Assembly (NCBI GenBank): GCA_963922415.1
Contig: CAWUIP010000007.1
Location: 3,102 to 67,101 of the forward strand
Source of the DNA: Aliishimia sp963922415
GTDB taxonomy: Bacteria; Pseudomonadota; Alphaproteobacteria; Rhodobacterales; Rhodobacteraceae
Reading direction: 5' to 3'
Length of the DNA: 64,000 bases
Shown here piece after piece: positions 38,357-48,687 of this stretch; within the stretch, counting starts at the first letter, position 1, and every line of letters starts with the position of its first letter. Made by a program: the position numbers and the translations under genes. Under the pieces are notes generated by a model. The model saw only the letters and a list, made by a program, of their open reading frames with translations, searched no databases and had not been told where the DNA came from.

Positions 38357-39664
38357 TTAAAGTACGTATCGGCTCAGGTCTGTCGATTTGGCCAGTTCGC
38401 CCAGGTGACTTTCGACGAAGGTCGCGTTGACCTCGACCCCATCGCCGCTGCGATCTGGCGCTGTAAAGGAAAGCTCTTCAAACACCCGTTCCATTACAGT
38501 GTAGAGCCTACGTGCCCCAATGTTTTCGACGGATTGATTCACCTCTGCCGCGATCCGGGCGAGCGCGGAGATCCCGTCGTCAGTGAAGGTAACTGTGACC
38601 TCTTCAGTCCCCATCAGCGCAGAATATTGCTTGGTGAGTGAATTATCGGTCTCTGTCAGGATACGCACAAAATCATTTTCGGTCAGCGCGCGCAGTTCGA
38701 CCCGTATTGGCAAACGCCCTTGGAGTTCCGGCAGCAAATCCGACGGTTTCGCAATATGGAATGCACCCGATGCGATGAAGAGAATATGGTCGGTCTTTAC
38801 GGGTCCGTGCTTTGTACTAACGGTTGTGCCTTCGATCAGCGGCAGCAAGTCGCGTTGAACGCCTTCACGGCTGACTTCGCCCCCACGCGTATCTTGGCGC
38901 GTCGCCACTTTGTCGATCTCATCTAGGAATACGATGCCGTTTTGCTCAACCGCTTCCAGTGCGGAGCGCGTCACTTGTTCGTCGTCCAAAAGCTTGTCTG
39001 CTTCCTCGCCGATCAGAACTTCGTAGCTGTCCGCGACAGTCAGACGGCGACGGACCGTCCGACCCTGAAACGCTTTGCCAAACAGATCGCCCAAGTTCAT
39101 CATACCCATGTTAGAGCCGGGTTGGCCTGGGATTTCCATTGTTGGGAATGGGCTCGAGGTGTCAGCGACCTCAAGATCGATCATCTGATCGTCTAGTTCG
39201 CCCGACTTAAGCTTTTTTCTGAACATCTCACGCGTTGCGTCCCGCGCGTCTTCGCCAGCAATTGCTTCGATCACCCGATCTTCAGCGGCCTTATAAGCTT
39301 TGGTTTTCACGTCTTCGCGCATCAGATCTCGCGTCATCGCGATAGAGGCGTCGACTAAGTCCCGCACGATCTGTTCGACGTCGCGGCCAACATATCCGAC
39401 TTCTGTAAATTTTGTCGCTTCGACTTTGATGAAAGGTGCGCGTGCTAGCTTGGCCAACCGGCGGCTGATTTCGGTTTTTCCAACGCCTGTCGGGCCGATC
39501 ATCAATATGTTTTTGGGATAAACCTCATCACGCAGCTCGTCAGATAGCTGTTTACGACGCCACCGGTTTCGCAGAGCCACCGCGACAGCGCGTTTCGCAT
39601 CTGCCTGTCCGATGATAAAGCGGTCTAGCTCTGAAACAATTTCGCGCGGCGTCAAATCTGTCAT
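38357..39664 (-). CDS. hslU: HslU ATPase of the HslVU protease
   Basis: AAA+ unfoldase that feeds substrates to HslV. 435 residues: Walker A GPTGVGKT (57-64), GYVGRD pore motif, Walker B VFLDEIDK, intermediate domain between, and the C-terminal LSRYVL tail that docks into HslV. It overlaps the hslV stop by four bases (ATGA). Confidence 0.97.
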   Translation of the reverse strand: MTDLTPREIVSELDRFIIGQADAKRAVAVALRNRWRRKQLSDELRDEVYPKNILMIGPTGVGKTEISRRLAKLARAPFIKVEATKFTEVGYVGRDVEQIVRDLVDASIAMTRDLMREDVKTKAYKAAEDRVIEAIAGEDARDATREMFRKKLKSGELDDQMIDLEVADTSSPFPTMEIPGQPGSNMGMMNLGDLFGKAFQGRTVRRRLTVADSYEVLIGEEADKLLDDEQVTRSALEAVEQNGIVFLDEIDKVATRQDTRGGEVSREGVQRDLLPLIEGTTVSTKHGPVKTDHILFIASGAFHIAKPSDLLPELQGRLPIRVELRALTENDFVRILTETDNSLTKQYSALMGTEEVTVTFTDDGISALARIAAEVNQSVENIGARRLYTVMERVFEELSFTAPDRSGDGVEVNATFVESHLGELAKSTDLSRYVL

Positions 39665-40221
39665 GCTGTGATGTCCTCAACAGTAAGGTTTCCGTTGGTA
39701 TAGACACAGATATCGGCGGCAATCGCCATTGCATTGCGCGCGATCTCTTCCGCTGACTTGTCGCTATCCATCATGCCGCGGGCGGCCGCCAACGCGTAGT
39801 TGCCGCCAGAACCGATAGCGGTCACATCATGTTCAGGTTCGAGAACATCACCTGCGCCGGTTACGACAAGCAGGGTCTCGCCGTCCGTCACAATCAACAT
39901 CGCTTCAAGCTTTTGCAGGTATTTGTCGGTTCGCCAGTCTTTGGCTAGTTCGACGCAGGCGCGTGCCAGTTGCCCTGGCGTTGCTTCCAACTTGCTTTCT
40001 AACCGTTCAAGCAGCGTAAACGCATCTGCCGTCGATCCAGCAAAACCGCACACCACATCATGTCCGCCAGGGGACAACCGCCTTACTTTACGCGCACTAC
40101 CTTTGATAACGGTCTGGCCAAGTGAGACTTGTCCATCGCCCGCGATGACAACCTTGCCGTCCTTCTTGACCCCAATAATTGTCGTCCCATGCCAGCCGGG
40201 AAAGCCAGTGTCTTGCATCAT
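39661..40221 (-). CDS. hslV: HslV peptidase of the HslVU protease
   Basis: Proteasome-like Thr peptidase, 186 residues including a short propeptide (MMQDTGFPGWHG), so the catalytic Thr is residue 13 (GTTIIGV). ADNTOGEN-like blocks GDGQVSLG and GSGGNYALAAARG are present. Two adjacent ATGs are possible; GGTGAGG lies just ahead of both. It follows the trxA terminator, so it probably has its own promoter. Confidence 0.95.
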   Translation of the reverse strand: MMQDTGFPGWHGTTIIGVKKDGKVVIAGDGQVSLGQTVIKGSARKVRRLSPGGHDVVCGFAGSTADAFTLLERLESKLEATPGQLARACVELAKDWRTDKYLQKLEAMLIVTDGETLLVVTGAGDVLEPEHDVTAIGSGGNYALAAARGMMDSDKSAEEIARNAMAIAADICVYTNGNLTVEDITA

Positions 40222-40270
40222 TCGCCTCACCTTTTGACGTATATCGGTGTGGGTGGTGGTCTTTGCAAAC

Positions 40271-40297
40271 AAAAACGGGCCCCGCAAGAGGCCCGCC
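40271..40297 (-). terminator. Intrinsic terminator after trxA
   Basis: On the minus strand GCGGGCC, an eight-base loop, GGCCCG and then TTTTTG. The stem is GC-only. It ends the long tsaE-to-trxA transcription unit before hslV. Confidence 0.85.
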
Positions 40298-40318
40298 GTC
40301 GCCAGACGTTCGAAAACG

Positions 40319-40639
40319 TTAAATGGCGTCTTTGATCCAGCTTTCCAAAGCCGCTTTCGGCTTGGCACCCGCCATGTTCGACACCACTTGGCCGTCTTTA
40401 AAGATAAACAAGGCCGGGATACCACGTACACCCATCTGCGCTGGCGCATTCGGGTTGTCATCCACATTGACCTTGGCAATCTTAACCTGTCCGCTCATCT
40501 CGTCCGAGAGTTCCTCGAGCGCTGGGCCAATCTGCTTACAAGGGCCGCACCACTCTGCCCAAAAGTCTACAACAACGGGAATGTCCGAGTTACGCACCTC
40601 TGCGTCAAACGTGTCGTCGGTAACCGAAACAGTTGCCAT
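40319..40639 (-). CDS. trxA: Thioredoxin
   Basis: 106 residues with the active-site WCGPC (Cys31, Cys34), the cis-Pro segment GIPALFIFKDG and the usual length. It reduces disulfides in the cytoplasm, for example in ribonucleotide reductase and MsrA. It begins 36 bases after the addA stop and is followed by a terminator. The link addA-trxA is common in Rhodobacteraceae. Confidence 0.96.
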   Translation of the reverse strand: MATVSVTDDTFDAEVRNSDIPVVVDFWAEWCGPCKQIGPALEELSDEMSGQVKIAKVNVDDNPNAPAQMGVRGIPALFIFKDGQVVSNMAGAKPKAALESWIKDAI

Positions 40640-40675
40640 GCTTCTCTCCTGATGATCTGGCGTAGGGTTATGAAC

Positions 40676-43600
40676 CTAAGTAGCCACACGATGACCGTCA
40701 AGTCGCGCTGCGCGTGCAAGCGCATCCATCACCATATTTTGTGGAAGTGACATAAATCTGGTCTCCGCGGTCCATAAAATACCGGTTTCAACACTGCGAT
40801 CAGGATAGATGTCTTTCAGTAGGCGTGCGTAAGCTCCCATCTGTCGCAACAGTCCCTCTGGACACTCTTCTGGCGACTTCGGAACAGCTTGGTTTGTTTT
40901 GAAATCGATGACGTGAACTGTTGTCGGGGATACAATCAGGCGGTCGACGATACCATGTACAGCAACGCCGTTTATCTGACCCGCAAGCGATGCTTCGGAA
41001 AGCCCATTAGGATCGAATATCCACCTGAGCGTTTCCGCGTTAAAGACGCGCAGGACTTGCCCCAACGCCGCGTCTGCAACTCTTGGCAAAAGATTGCTCG
41101 GCACAGGTATATCACGGCACGCTTGCTCTGCGTTTTCTGCCTTGGCTGCGGCTTCCAGCATTAAATGCATATAGGTACCGCGCGCTTTTGCGATGAGTTC
41201 GTCTTGGCCCAACTCTGATGGAAGGGCCTTTGCTCCGCCCAGATCAGAGGGTGATAAGGGGTCGTCGCGGGCAGGGAATGTTTCGACCGCAGCATTGAAA
41301 AAAGGCTCTAACATCGAAGTTTCGGTCGGATTCTTTAACGCGGGGACCGCCGCGTCTACTGTCCAGCACCCATGTTCCAACCTTAACCCGGGCCCAGTCG
41401 GATGATCGAATGTGGCAGCACCTAGTTTGTGCATTCCATCCGCCACACAACTGTGCCAATCGGACCCGTCTTTGCTGACCTGTCCAGCACCAGCAACAAT
41501 CAACCAAGTTTCCGCCCGCGTCATGGCAACGTAAAGCAACCGCTTCCGTTCGTTCTGATCCGCGTCTTTACGGGCCTCCAACAGAGACGCCATTGCTGCA
41601 GGCTGATCGCTCGCGTTGACACGCCATAAGGGCACGGTCGCGCTGTTCAGTATCTCGTCTTTGACGTCGAGCTTTCGACTTGCACAGTCAGGCAAAATCA
41701 CAATTGGAGCTTCAAGACCCTTGGCCCCGTGAACGGTCATAACGCGGATCAGGTCTGCGTCGGTTTCAATTTGGCGTTTTATCTCTAGATCGTCCGCCTG
41801 CGCCCAACTCAGAAACCCTGTCAAACTTGGGATATTGTTCGCCTCATACGTCAGCGCCTGTGCCAAAATTGCGTCGATCCCGTCTTCTGCCTCGGACCCG
41901 AGGCGGCCAAGCAACTTTTGCCGGCCACTGTGGCGTGTGAGGATCCGTTCCAGCAGCTCATAGGGTCGCAAGAAGTCGATCTGATTTCGAAGATCGATAA
42001 GCGCATCAAACGTTTTCGGATAGACATCGCGCTGATTTCGCAGCCGCTCCCATAGCTGGGCCTCTTTTCGATGGTGCGCCAGCGTAAAGACGTCTTGTTC
42101 GCTCCAACCAAAAAGCGGTGACCGCAACGCAACCGCAAGCGATAGGTCGTCTTCTGGTGTGACAAGGAAATTCATAAGAGCCATCAAGTCACGCACGGCG
42201 AGTTCAGCCCCGACACGCAAACGGTCGGCGCCCGCGATGGGAAGGTTTAGGCTTTTGCAGGCCCTAATTAGCTCTTTGAACAGCGTTGATCTGCTTTGAA
42301 CCAAAATCATAATATCGCCGGGCTGCACGGCGCGTAACCGGTACCCCTTGGTATCATCTCCGTCCGGGATCATCGCCGGGCTCTCTTGGTTCAGCATTTC
42401 GGCGAGCATTTCCGCGACCGACTTGGCCAGCTGGACTGTATGATGGGTTTCGGAAAGGCGATCTATGGGATCGATCCATGGCGGATCTTCGGGCGTCAAA
42501 ACAGGCTCTAATAGAGGCCATAGATCGACGCGACCCGGTTTCTGCCCGTGAAAGGCCCGGTGCTTCTCGTCTGGTGAAAAGCCAGCGGTCGCCTCAGTTT
42601 CAAACGTCGCGTCCACCGTTTGTAGAATTGCAGCCGAAGACCTAAACGAAAATGCCAAGGATCGGCTTTGAAATGGCGCGCCGACTTGCTGGAGCTTTGT
42701 GCCGAACTCGCGTTCCATTTCGTCAAAGGCGTCTGGAACGGCGCCTTGAAACGAGTAGATCGATTGTTTTTTGTCACCGACGACAAACATCGTGCGCGGC
42801 GCGTCATGTGATTGCTCTGCCCCGCTGGTGAACTCTTGCAAAAGTAGGCGGATCACGTCCCATTGCACCGGGCTGGTGTCTTGGGCTTCGTCCACCAGCA
42901 AGTGCCGCACACCGCCATCCAACCGATACAGGACCCAAGCTGCAACGTCCGCACGGCTTAACAGCGCACGTGTTGCGTAAATCAGATCATCGAAATCCAA
43001 CCATCCGCGCAACTGCTTTGCTTCGGCGTAGCGGTGCAAGAACCGTTCGGCAAATTGCGTCAACGCCCATGACTGATCTGCTGCACAGAAGGCGCGCCGT
43101 TGTTCTTCGGCGGCCACCAACCGTTCGGCAAGATCATGAAGCGGCTGATAACTCTCGCCTAGGGCTTCCACCACACGTTTTGCATCCAGCCTGTGGTGTA
43201 CTTTTGATCTGTTAGCGCTCAGCAAAGCGGCACTGAGCTTGTCGATGGACAGCGGTGACGATTGCAAAGCATTCGCCAGTGCTGTTGCAATTTTGGCGTC
43301 AGAGGCCGTCTCGCCAGCGAGGATGGGAACGACACGTTGAACAAGGTCGGCTTCGCCGCCAAGCAGCGTGGATTGTGCAATTTTCTCTAGAGTTGAGTTG
43401 CTTTGTAGCCCGAGCGCGGCACAAATATCGTCCCATGACGTCGCCGTCGCGTATTGCGCGCGGCTGCGGACCAGAGTCTGTAGCAGCTTCGAAAAGTCGC
43501 TTCCTGTGTACCGAACAGCGACAGCGCCGACGAAACTTGCATCTGCGCCAGAAGCCATCTGTTCTACGATTTCGCTTTGAAGAAGTTCGGCTGTACGTTC

Positions 43601-44050
43601 GTCCATTTCTTCAAAAAGCGGACTAACTCCTGCTTCCAAAGGAAACCTGCGCAGCAGACTTGCGCAGAACGAATGAATGGTTTGGATCTTCAATCCGCCG
43701 GGTGTTTCGATGGCGCGCGCGAACAGGGTCCTGGCATGGGCCAGGGCTTTGTCCCCGACAGCTTCGTCTTCGCCTAGATCAAACAGTGCCTGACGCAATT
43801 GATCGGGCGACAGCATCGACCAAGAGCCTAAACGTTTAAAGAGCCGGTTCTGCATCTCTGAAGCGGCCGCTTTGGTGTAAGTTAGGCAAAGAATTTGTTG
43901 CGGATCGACGCCCTTCAAAAGCAGTCGTGCAACGCGGTCTGTAAGAACGCGCGTTTTGCCAGACCCTGCATTGGCAGACAGCCATGTTGATCCGCCCGGG
44001 TCGGCCGCACGGACTTGCGCTTCGGTCGCCTCATTCCGGTCTGCCGTCAT
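40676..44050 (-). CDS. addA: AddA helicase-nuclease (double-strand break repair)
   Basis: 1124 residues, UvrD-like helicase fused to a RecB-type nuclease. Walker A in SANAGSGKTRVL near residue 24-35, VDEAQDTSPVQW helicase motif II, VMTVHGAKGLEAPIV motif V, and C-terminal nuclease motif VDRLIV...DFKTNQA. With AddB it resects double-strand ends for RecA loading, replacing RecBCD. ATGA overlap with addB. Confidence 0.95.
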   Translation of the reverse strand: MTADRNEATEAQVRAADPGGSTWLSANAGSGKTRVLTDRVARLLLKGVDPQQILCLTYTKAAASEMQNRLFKRLGSWSMLSPDQLRQALFDLGEDEAVGDKALAHARTLFARAIETPGGLKIQTIHSFCASLLRRFPLEAGVSPLFEEMDERTAELLQSEIVEQMASGADASFVGAVAVRYTGSDFSKLLQTLVRSRAQYATATSWDDICAALGLQSNSTLEKIAQSTLLGGEADLVQRVVPILAGETASDAKIATALANALQSSPLSIDKLSAALLSANRSKVHHRLDAKRVVEALGESYQPLHDLAERLVAAEEQRRAFCAADQSWALTQFAERFLHRYAEAKQLRGWLDFDDLIYATRALLSRADVAAWVLYRLDGGVRHLLVDEAQDTSPVQWDVIRLLLQEFTSGAEQSHDAPRTMFVVGDKKQSIYSFQGAVPDAFDEMEREFGTKLQQVGAPFQSRSLAFSFRSSAAILQTVDATFETEATAGFSPDEKHRAFHGQKPGRVDLWPLLEPVLTPEDPPWIDPIDRLSETHHTVQLAKSVAEMLAEMLNQESPAMIPDGDDTKGYRLRAVQPGDIMILVQSRSTLFKELIRACKSLNLPIAGADRLRVGAELAVRDLMALMNFLVTPEDDLSLAVALRSPLFGWSEQDVFTLAHHRKEAQLWERLRNQRDVYPKTFDALIDLRNQIDFLRPYELLERILTRHSGRQKLLGRLGSEAEDGIDAILAQALTYEANNIPSLTGFLSWAQADDLEIKRQIETDADLIRVMTVHGAKGLEAPIVILPDCASRKLDVKDEILNSATVPLWRVNASDQPAAMASLLEARKDADQNERKRLLYVAMTRAETWLIVAGAGQVSKDGSDWHSCVADGMHKLGAATFDHPTGPGLRLEHGCWTVDAAVPALKNPTETSMLEPFFNAAVETFPARDDPLSPSDLGGAKALPSELGQDELIAKARGTYMHLMLEAAAKAENAEQACRDIPVPSNLLPRVADAALGQVLRVFNAETLRWIFDPNGLSEASLAGQINGVAVHGIVDRLIVSPTTVHVIDFKTNQAVPKSPEECPEGLLRQMGAYARLLKDIYPDRSVETGILWTAETRFMSLPQNMVMDALARAARLDGHRVAT

Positions 44051-47004
44051 ATCAGAGTTGTACTTTCAGGCGGATCTGCGTCGTCCCATTCGCCGAACCG
44101 CGCCAGATGATCATAGTCGCCGCGTGTGCGATCTGACTGAAGCATCCGGCGAGATAAGTAGTGCTGCTTCGGCTCTAAATATGCGGTGAGCAGTTCAATC
44201 AGCCCTGTTAGGGTCTTTTGTGCCGTCATATCGGATAACGGTGCGTCGACCAATTTCGGGCTCGTACCAAGCCCGATGTAGGTCGCCGAGATAACAGGCT
44301 GCGGACCAAGATCGGTAAATGCGCCGTTTTCAACCATTGCGGCCTCAAGCAACAATTGTTTGTCGAAGATCCGTTGCTCACTCTGCGTCGGTGGCGTGCC
44401 AGTCTTGTAGTCGTAGATCGCGGCTGCGCCGTCGGTGGTCCTGTCGATGCGATCTGCGCGCGCCGTGAGTTGTCCGCCGACCTGGGGCAGGCTCAAACTC
44501 CCCTGTGCACCGCGCTCCATTGCAACGGGCACGCCATTCTTTTGCCGCTTCAGTTCCTCTTCAACGATCCAATCTGCGATGCGGCTTAACCGACCACGCC
44601 ACAACGCACGTTCCAAATGCCATGGAACATCGGCAGCCAGAATTCCGTCTGCGATTTTGAGCAAGCCGCTTGGTGTTAAGATGGTTGGATCCTCACCGGC
44701 TTGTGCCACGAAATCGTGCATGATGTCGTGCAAGACGATCCCACGCTGGGCTGCATCAGGTTGTTGAACCAATGGGTCGAGTTTGCGCAGTCGTAAAATA
44801 TGCCGCGCGTAAATGGCATAGGGGTCCCGGATCAAAGTTTTAATCTCGGTCACAGAGAACTTGCGCGGTCTCGAGGCGACGGGCGGTCGCGGTGCGGCGC
44901 GGCGTTCTGGGGTCTGCGAAACAACGGCCTCCAGTCTCGTGGCTCGGCGTTGCCACAGCGCGCCGCGCGCGCGCATAAGACTGAAGGCTTTTGGCCCACC
45001 TTGTCCCGGCAAACCTTCCGCCAAGTTGGATATGCGGTTAAGCCATCGCGACGGCACGGTTTCATTTCCGTCGGACGTAAGCGACCGGGTCAACCATACC
45101 TCAGGCGCGGCAACGGCCTGCTGAAAATCATGCGCCGAAAGACCTACTTGCCGCTCTGGCAGTAACAGCCCCGCCTCGACACGCATACGGCGGTTCAACC
45201 AGGCGTCCAAGGACAGTGCGGCAGGCCATGATCCTTCGTTCAAGCTGCCCAAAATGACAAGATCTGCCCCCTGTACGCGGGCCTCTAAAGTGCCCCAGAT
45301 CATGATGCCAGGATGTACAGACTGGCTTTCACGAACTTCGCCCTGTGCCAGAACACGGCTTAGAAGTTGCGCATAGTCTGTGGCGCTCAAAAGATCAGCG
45401 TGATGTGCGTTTTGCTCCAACTCTTCAAAGGCGGCGTGGGCGGCTTGTCCGGCTGCTTTCGCCCACAGCTCCTGCCCATGTCCACCACTCAGCGCTTCGG
45501 ACAGGTGCCGGTGCCGTTGGAGCCATTCCTGCAAGGGCAAGGATGTGTCGACCCGTTGATTGCACAACGTATCTGCCAGGATTTGCCCCCACGCGGTTAG
45601 GTCAGTTTGATCTTCGCGTGCTGCCGATTCTTTCTCGACAAACTTCAGAAGGTCTTTGGCGTCTGGAAATGGCAGACGCGCCTTACGCAGCCACATCTCA
45701 AGCCACTGGGTGTACAGCCCATGCGATGGAAAGACGCCGCTCGACATCGTCAAGGGATGCTTCAACAGCGTCAGGATCATCTCTCCATCAAGCCGGGTGC
45801 AAAACAGGTCCGCAGTGTGTCGCAGAAACCGACCCGGCGCGGACAGGTGCAAAGGCAGACCCGCGCTGTCATCTGGAAGGATCCGCCACCGATCGAGGGC
45901 CGCAGCAACCTGCCGTGTCAGCAGCCGGTCTTGCGTTATTAGAGCCGCTTTTTGCCCGTCTTCTGCGGCTTGACGCAACCGCATGGCAATGCACAAGGCT
46001 TCTTCTCTGGGGGTCTTTGCCTCGACCAGCGTCAGTTTATCGAGCGTGGCGACCAGATCCGGCAGACTTGGCCCCTCATGGCACCAGTCGTCGGTCACCG
46101 GCGCCGGACGCAAGGCAAGAGAGATGAAGCGCTGACGCTCGGGATCTTGATCCTGGGCCCCGAACCAGTTCGGCACGCTCGACGCCTGGATCTCAAGGTC
46201 TTGAAATAGCTTTGCAAACCGATACTGCGGATGGTCTTCGCCAGCCAGACCCGTGTTTGGGTCTTGCAAGGCTTGCCAAATCCGATCGGGCATGTGTCGG
46301 TCAAGCCCAGGTAGAAGGACTGCGCCGTTGTCCAGACGGGCCAGTGACTTCATCAACAATGCTGTCGTTCCTCGCGACCCGGTTGATCCCGCAAGAAGGA
46401 TAGGATGATCAGGCGGGCTGTTGGACCATTGCGCAATAAGTGCTTCGATATGCGCGCGTTGACGGGCTTCAGCGTCGAACCCATCGTCGACGTTCGCCAA
46501 GAAATCATGGGCAACACCGATAAGCGTCTGCGCGACCTGCCAGTTGCCCGACGCATCGCTGACATCAAGGGCGGCGATCATTTCAGGTGTTACCGCCTCG
46601 CCTTGCATTTCGTCCATGAGAGCTGCAAGCGAGTCTACAATGTCAAACAGCGAACGGCGTCCCGCGAGGTGCGGCCGCGTCTCCAATACGGGTGCGATAA
46701 GTTGGGCCAGTTTCAAACGGCGCGCCAAAGGCGACCGTTTAGGGTGCCGTGCCTGGGGCGGCAAGAGTTGTTCTATTTGCCCCAGCAATAGAATACGCGG
46801 CAAAAATCCAGCGGTGCCCTGCGCAAAGAGTGTGGTGATACGGCGCGCCATACGTGCTGTGTTGACGATAAGCGTTACGCGGGACATTGCCTCTGGTTCG
46901 GAAACTGCGAGACGCGCTTTCAGGCCGTCCACCACTGCTTTCGCAAAGTCGACCCCCAGCGATTGGGCAAAGACCCGTGGTGTACGGGGCCCTAGATCAA
47001 GCAT
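44047..47004 (-). CDS. addB: AddB exonuclease subunit (double-strand break repair)
   Basis: 985 residues. The N-terminal part is an inactive helicase-like fold, with GSTGSRGTT in place of a working P-loop, and the C-terminal part (about 700-985) is a RecB-type nuclease with FSVTEIKTLIRDPYAIYAR and IYDYKTG. It pairs with AddA. Its start overlaps the murU stop by 8 bases and its stop overlaps addA, so both subunits are translationally coupled. Confidence 0.92.
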   Translation of the reverse strand: MLDLGPRTPRVFAQSLGVDFAKAVVDGLKARLAVSEPEAMSRVTLIVNTARMARRITTLFAQGTAGFLPRILLLGQIEQLLPPQARHPKRSPLARRLKLAQLIAPVLETRPHLAGRRSLFDIVDSLAALMDEMQGEAVTPEMIAALDVSDASGNWQVAQTLIGVAHDFLANVDDGFDAEARQRAHIEALIAQWSNSPPDHPILLAGSTGSRGTTALLMKSLARLDNGAVLLPGLDRHMPDRIWQALQDPNTGLAGEDHPQYRFAKLFQDLEIQASSVPNWFGAQDQDPERQRFISLALRPAPVTDDWCHEGPSLPDLVATLDKLTLVEAKTPREEALCIAMRLRQAAEDGQKAALITQDRLLTRQVAAALDRWRILPDDSAGLPLHLSAPGRFLRHTADLFCTRLDGEMILTLLKHPLTMSSGVFPSHGLYTQWLEMWLRKARLPFPDAKDLLKFVEKESAAREDQTDLTAWGQILADTLCNQRVDTSLPLQEWLQRHRHLSEALSGGHGQELWAKAAGQAAHAAFEELEQNAHHADLLSATDYAQLLSRVLAQGEVRESQSVHPGIMIWGTLEARVQGADLVILGSLNEGSWPAALSLDAWLNRRMRVEAGLLLPERQVGLSAHDFQQAVAAPEVWLTRSLTSDGNETVPSRWLNRISNLAEGLPGQGGPKAFSLMRARGALWQRRATRLEAVVSQTPERRAAPRPPVASRPRKFSVTEIKTLIRDPYAIYARHILRLRKLDPLVQQPDAAQRGIVLHDIMHDFVAQAGEDPTILTPSGLLKIADGILAADVPWHLERALWRGRLSRIADWIVEEELKRQKNGVPVAMERGAQGSLSLPQVGGQLTARADRIDRTTDGAAAIYDYKTGTPPTQSEQRIFDKQLLLEAAMVENGAFTDLGPQPVISATYIGLGTSPKLVDAPLSDMTAQKTLTGLIELLTAYLEPKQHYLSRRMLQSDRTRGDYDHLARFGEWDDADPPESTTLI

Positions 47005-47686
47005 TTGCGCGTTCTATTAACAAAGCTTCGGCCGGCCCAATGTTATCCGGACGACCGACATCGGCCCAACGCCCTGGATAACAGCATCCGAAACATGTCC
47101 CTTCGGCGATCAAAAGATCCCACACGGCGTTGAGGGAGAAAACCGACACTGTCACCCGCGAGAGGTTCCGTGTCTTCAAGATGTGGACGCCACCGTAGAC
47201 AACCTCCGTCCCTCGTTCGATCTTCCCATCGGGTCCAATCTTGAAATCACCCGAGCCATGAACGCCGCGTGTTGCATTCATCGGCACACAGACCAAAAGC
47301 GCTTCCATCCGATTTGGGTCCCAGTGCCTTTTTGCGAAACTGAGCGGGTTGGGGCCGGACCAAACGACATCAGGATTGTAAGTCCAAACCGGGTCGCTTG
47401 CGATTTTGGTCAATGCGTTCCGTAAACCGCCACCCGTATCCAAGATCTGCGCGTCCTCATGAACCACTTCCACTGGTTTCCCTTTAAGGTGCTGGTGCAG
47501 CGGACCAGGCCTGTAATGCGTGTTCACGACGATTGTATCAGCGCCCGCATCTTGCGCGGCCTCAATGGCGTAATCGATCATTGGCCGGCCGCAAAGCGGG
47601 ATCATTGGTTTCGGAAGTGTATCTGTCAGTGGGCGCATCCGTGTTCCGAACCCAGCAGCAAAGATCATGACGGCACTGGGGGTCAC
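46997..47686 (-). CDS. murU: N-acetylmuramate-1-phosphate uridylyltransferase-like nucleotidyltransferase
   Basis: 229 residues with the sugar-nucleotidyltransferase N-terminus MIFAAGFGTRMRPLT and KPMIPLCGRPMI. Linked directly to an AmgK-like kinase by a four-base GTGA overlap, which points to MurU: formation of UDP-MurNAc from MurNAc-1-phosphate in cell-wall recycling, bypassing de novo MurA synthesis and thereby fosfomycin. The assignment relies on the pairing; a general NDP-sugar pyrophosphorylase is the alternative. Confidence 0.8.
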   Translation of the reverse strand: MTPSAVMIFAAGFGTRMRPLTDTLPKPMIPLCGRPMIDYAIEAAQDAGADTIVVNTHYRPGPLHQHLKGKPVEVVHEDAQILDTGGGLRNALTKIASDPVWTYNPDVVWSGPNPLSFAKRHWDPNRMEALLVCVPMNATRGVHGSGDFKIGPDGKIERGTEVVYGGVHILKTRNLSRVTVSVFSLNAVWDLLIAEGTCFGCCYPGRWADVGRPDNIGPAEALLIERANA

Positions 47687-48687
47687 ACCGTCACCTGTCG
47701 CAACGTCGTCAGCTTTTCGGGTGTTGGTTCCGGCAATGTTGATGTGATCGTTTGCGTCAAAGCCTCATCGGACAATGCAGCCAAATTTCGTTCAACAAAC
47801 TCCCAAACCCGAGGAAGGAATCCGATATATTGCGGCTTGTGATCCCGCATACTCAACCGCGCAAAGATGCCGAGGATCCGCAAGTTCCGCTGTAGCCCGC
47901 AAAGATGATAGCTCTGCCTGAATGTGTCTTCAGCCAGCCCGCGTTCGCGACAGTAGTACTGGATCATTGCGGTTTCCGTTTCGGTGGACACATCGCGTCG
48001 CGCGTCCTGGAGGATCGAGACCAAGTCATAGGCTGGCGGTCCAAGTAAGGCGTCTTGAAAGTCGAGAATTCCAACGCGGGCAAGGCCCGCCCGCCCTGGG
48101 ACCCAGATCAGGTTTTCAGCATGATAGTCCCTGTGAACCACCACGTCTTCGCCTTTGAGTTTTTCAAAAGTGGTCTGAAACAGGTTTTGTACATCTGCGG
48201 CGCCTTCGCATTCTGCTGTGCCTGTGATGCCGCGACGGTACCATTCAATGGACAGACCAGCCACGTCAGCCATTAGGGGTGCGTCGTAGCGGGGCAACGG
48301 CGCGAGAGCTTGTTGATGCAGGTGCACAAGGACGTCGGTGGCCGCCTGGTACATGTCGGCTTCCGGCGCCGTGTCCGCTGCAAGAACACGAGCAAAAACC
48401 GTATCGCCCAGATCTTCCAGCGCCAAAAAACCCTTGTCTAGATCGGCGTCGAGGATTTCCGGCGCGTGAAGTCCGACCTGTCGTAAATAGCCAGCTATCT
48501 GGACGAACGGTCTCACATCCTCTCCTTTTTCGGGAGGAGCGTCCATCAGGATTACCGCGCGTGTGCCCTGCGTGGCGCGGTAGTACTTTCGGTTTGACGC
48601 GTCCCCCGCGATGATGTGGAGGGTGGCCAGATCGCACCCAAACTGCGACGCAAAAGCTGTGAGGGAAGCGTATCGGTCATCTGTCAC
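47683..48687 (-). CDS. amgK: Anomeric MurNAc/GlcNAc kinase AmgK-like phosphotransferase
   Basis: 334 residues, APH-type phosphotransferase. VVHRDYHAENLIW carries the catalytic HxDxxxxN motif and GILDFQDALLGPPAYDL the metal-binding Asp. Family knowledge: AmgK phosphorylates MurNAc and GlcNAc at C1 for MurU. It starts with GTG overlapping the tsaE stop (GTGA) and overlaps murU likewise, so the pair is tightly coupled. Confidence 0.82.
   Translation of the reverse strand: MTDDRYASLTAFASQFGCDLATLHIIAGDASNRKYYRATQGTRAVILMDAPPEKGEDVRPFVQIAGYLRQVGLHAPEILDADLDKGFLALEDLGDTVFARVLAADTAPEADMYQAATDVLVHLHQQALAPLPRYDAPLMADVAGLSIEWYRRGITGTAECEGAADVQNLFQTTFEKLKGEDVVVHRDYHAENLIWVPGRAGLARVGILDFQDALLGPPAYDLVSILQDARRDVSTETETAMIQYYCRERGLAEDTFRQSYHLCGLQRNLRILGIFARLSMRDHKPQYIGFLPRVWEFVERNLAALSDEALTQTITSTLPEPTPEKLTTLRQVTV

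Noticed and set aside
46380..46420. P-loop in AddB (GSTGSRGTT)
   Set aside because: It lacks the GK[ST] needed for ATP binding, as expected for AddB of this family.
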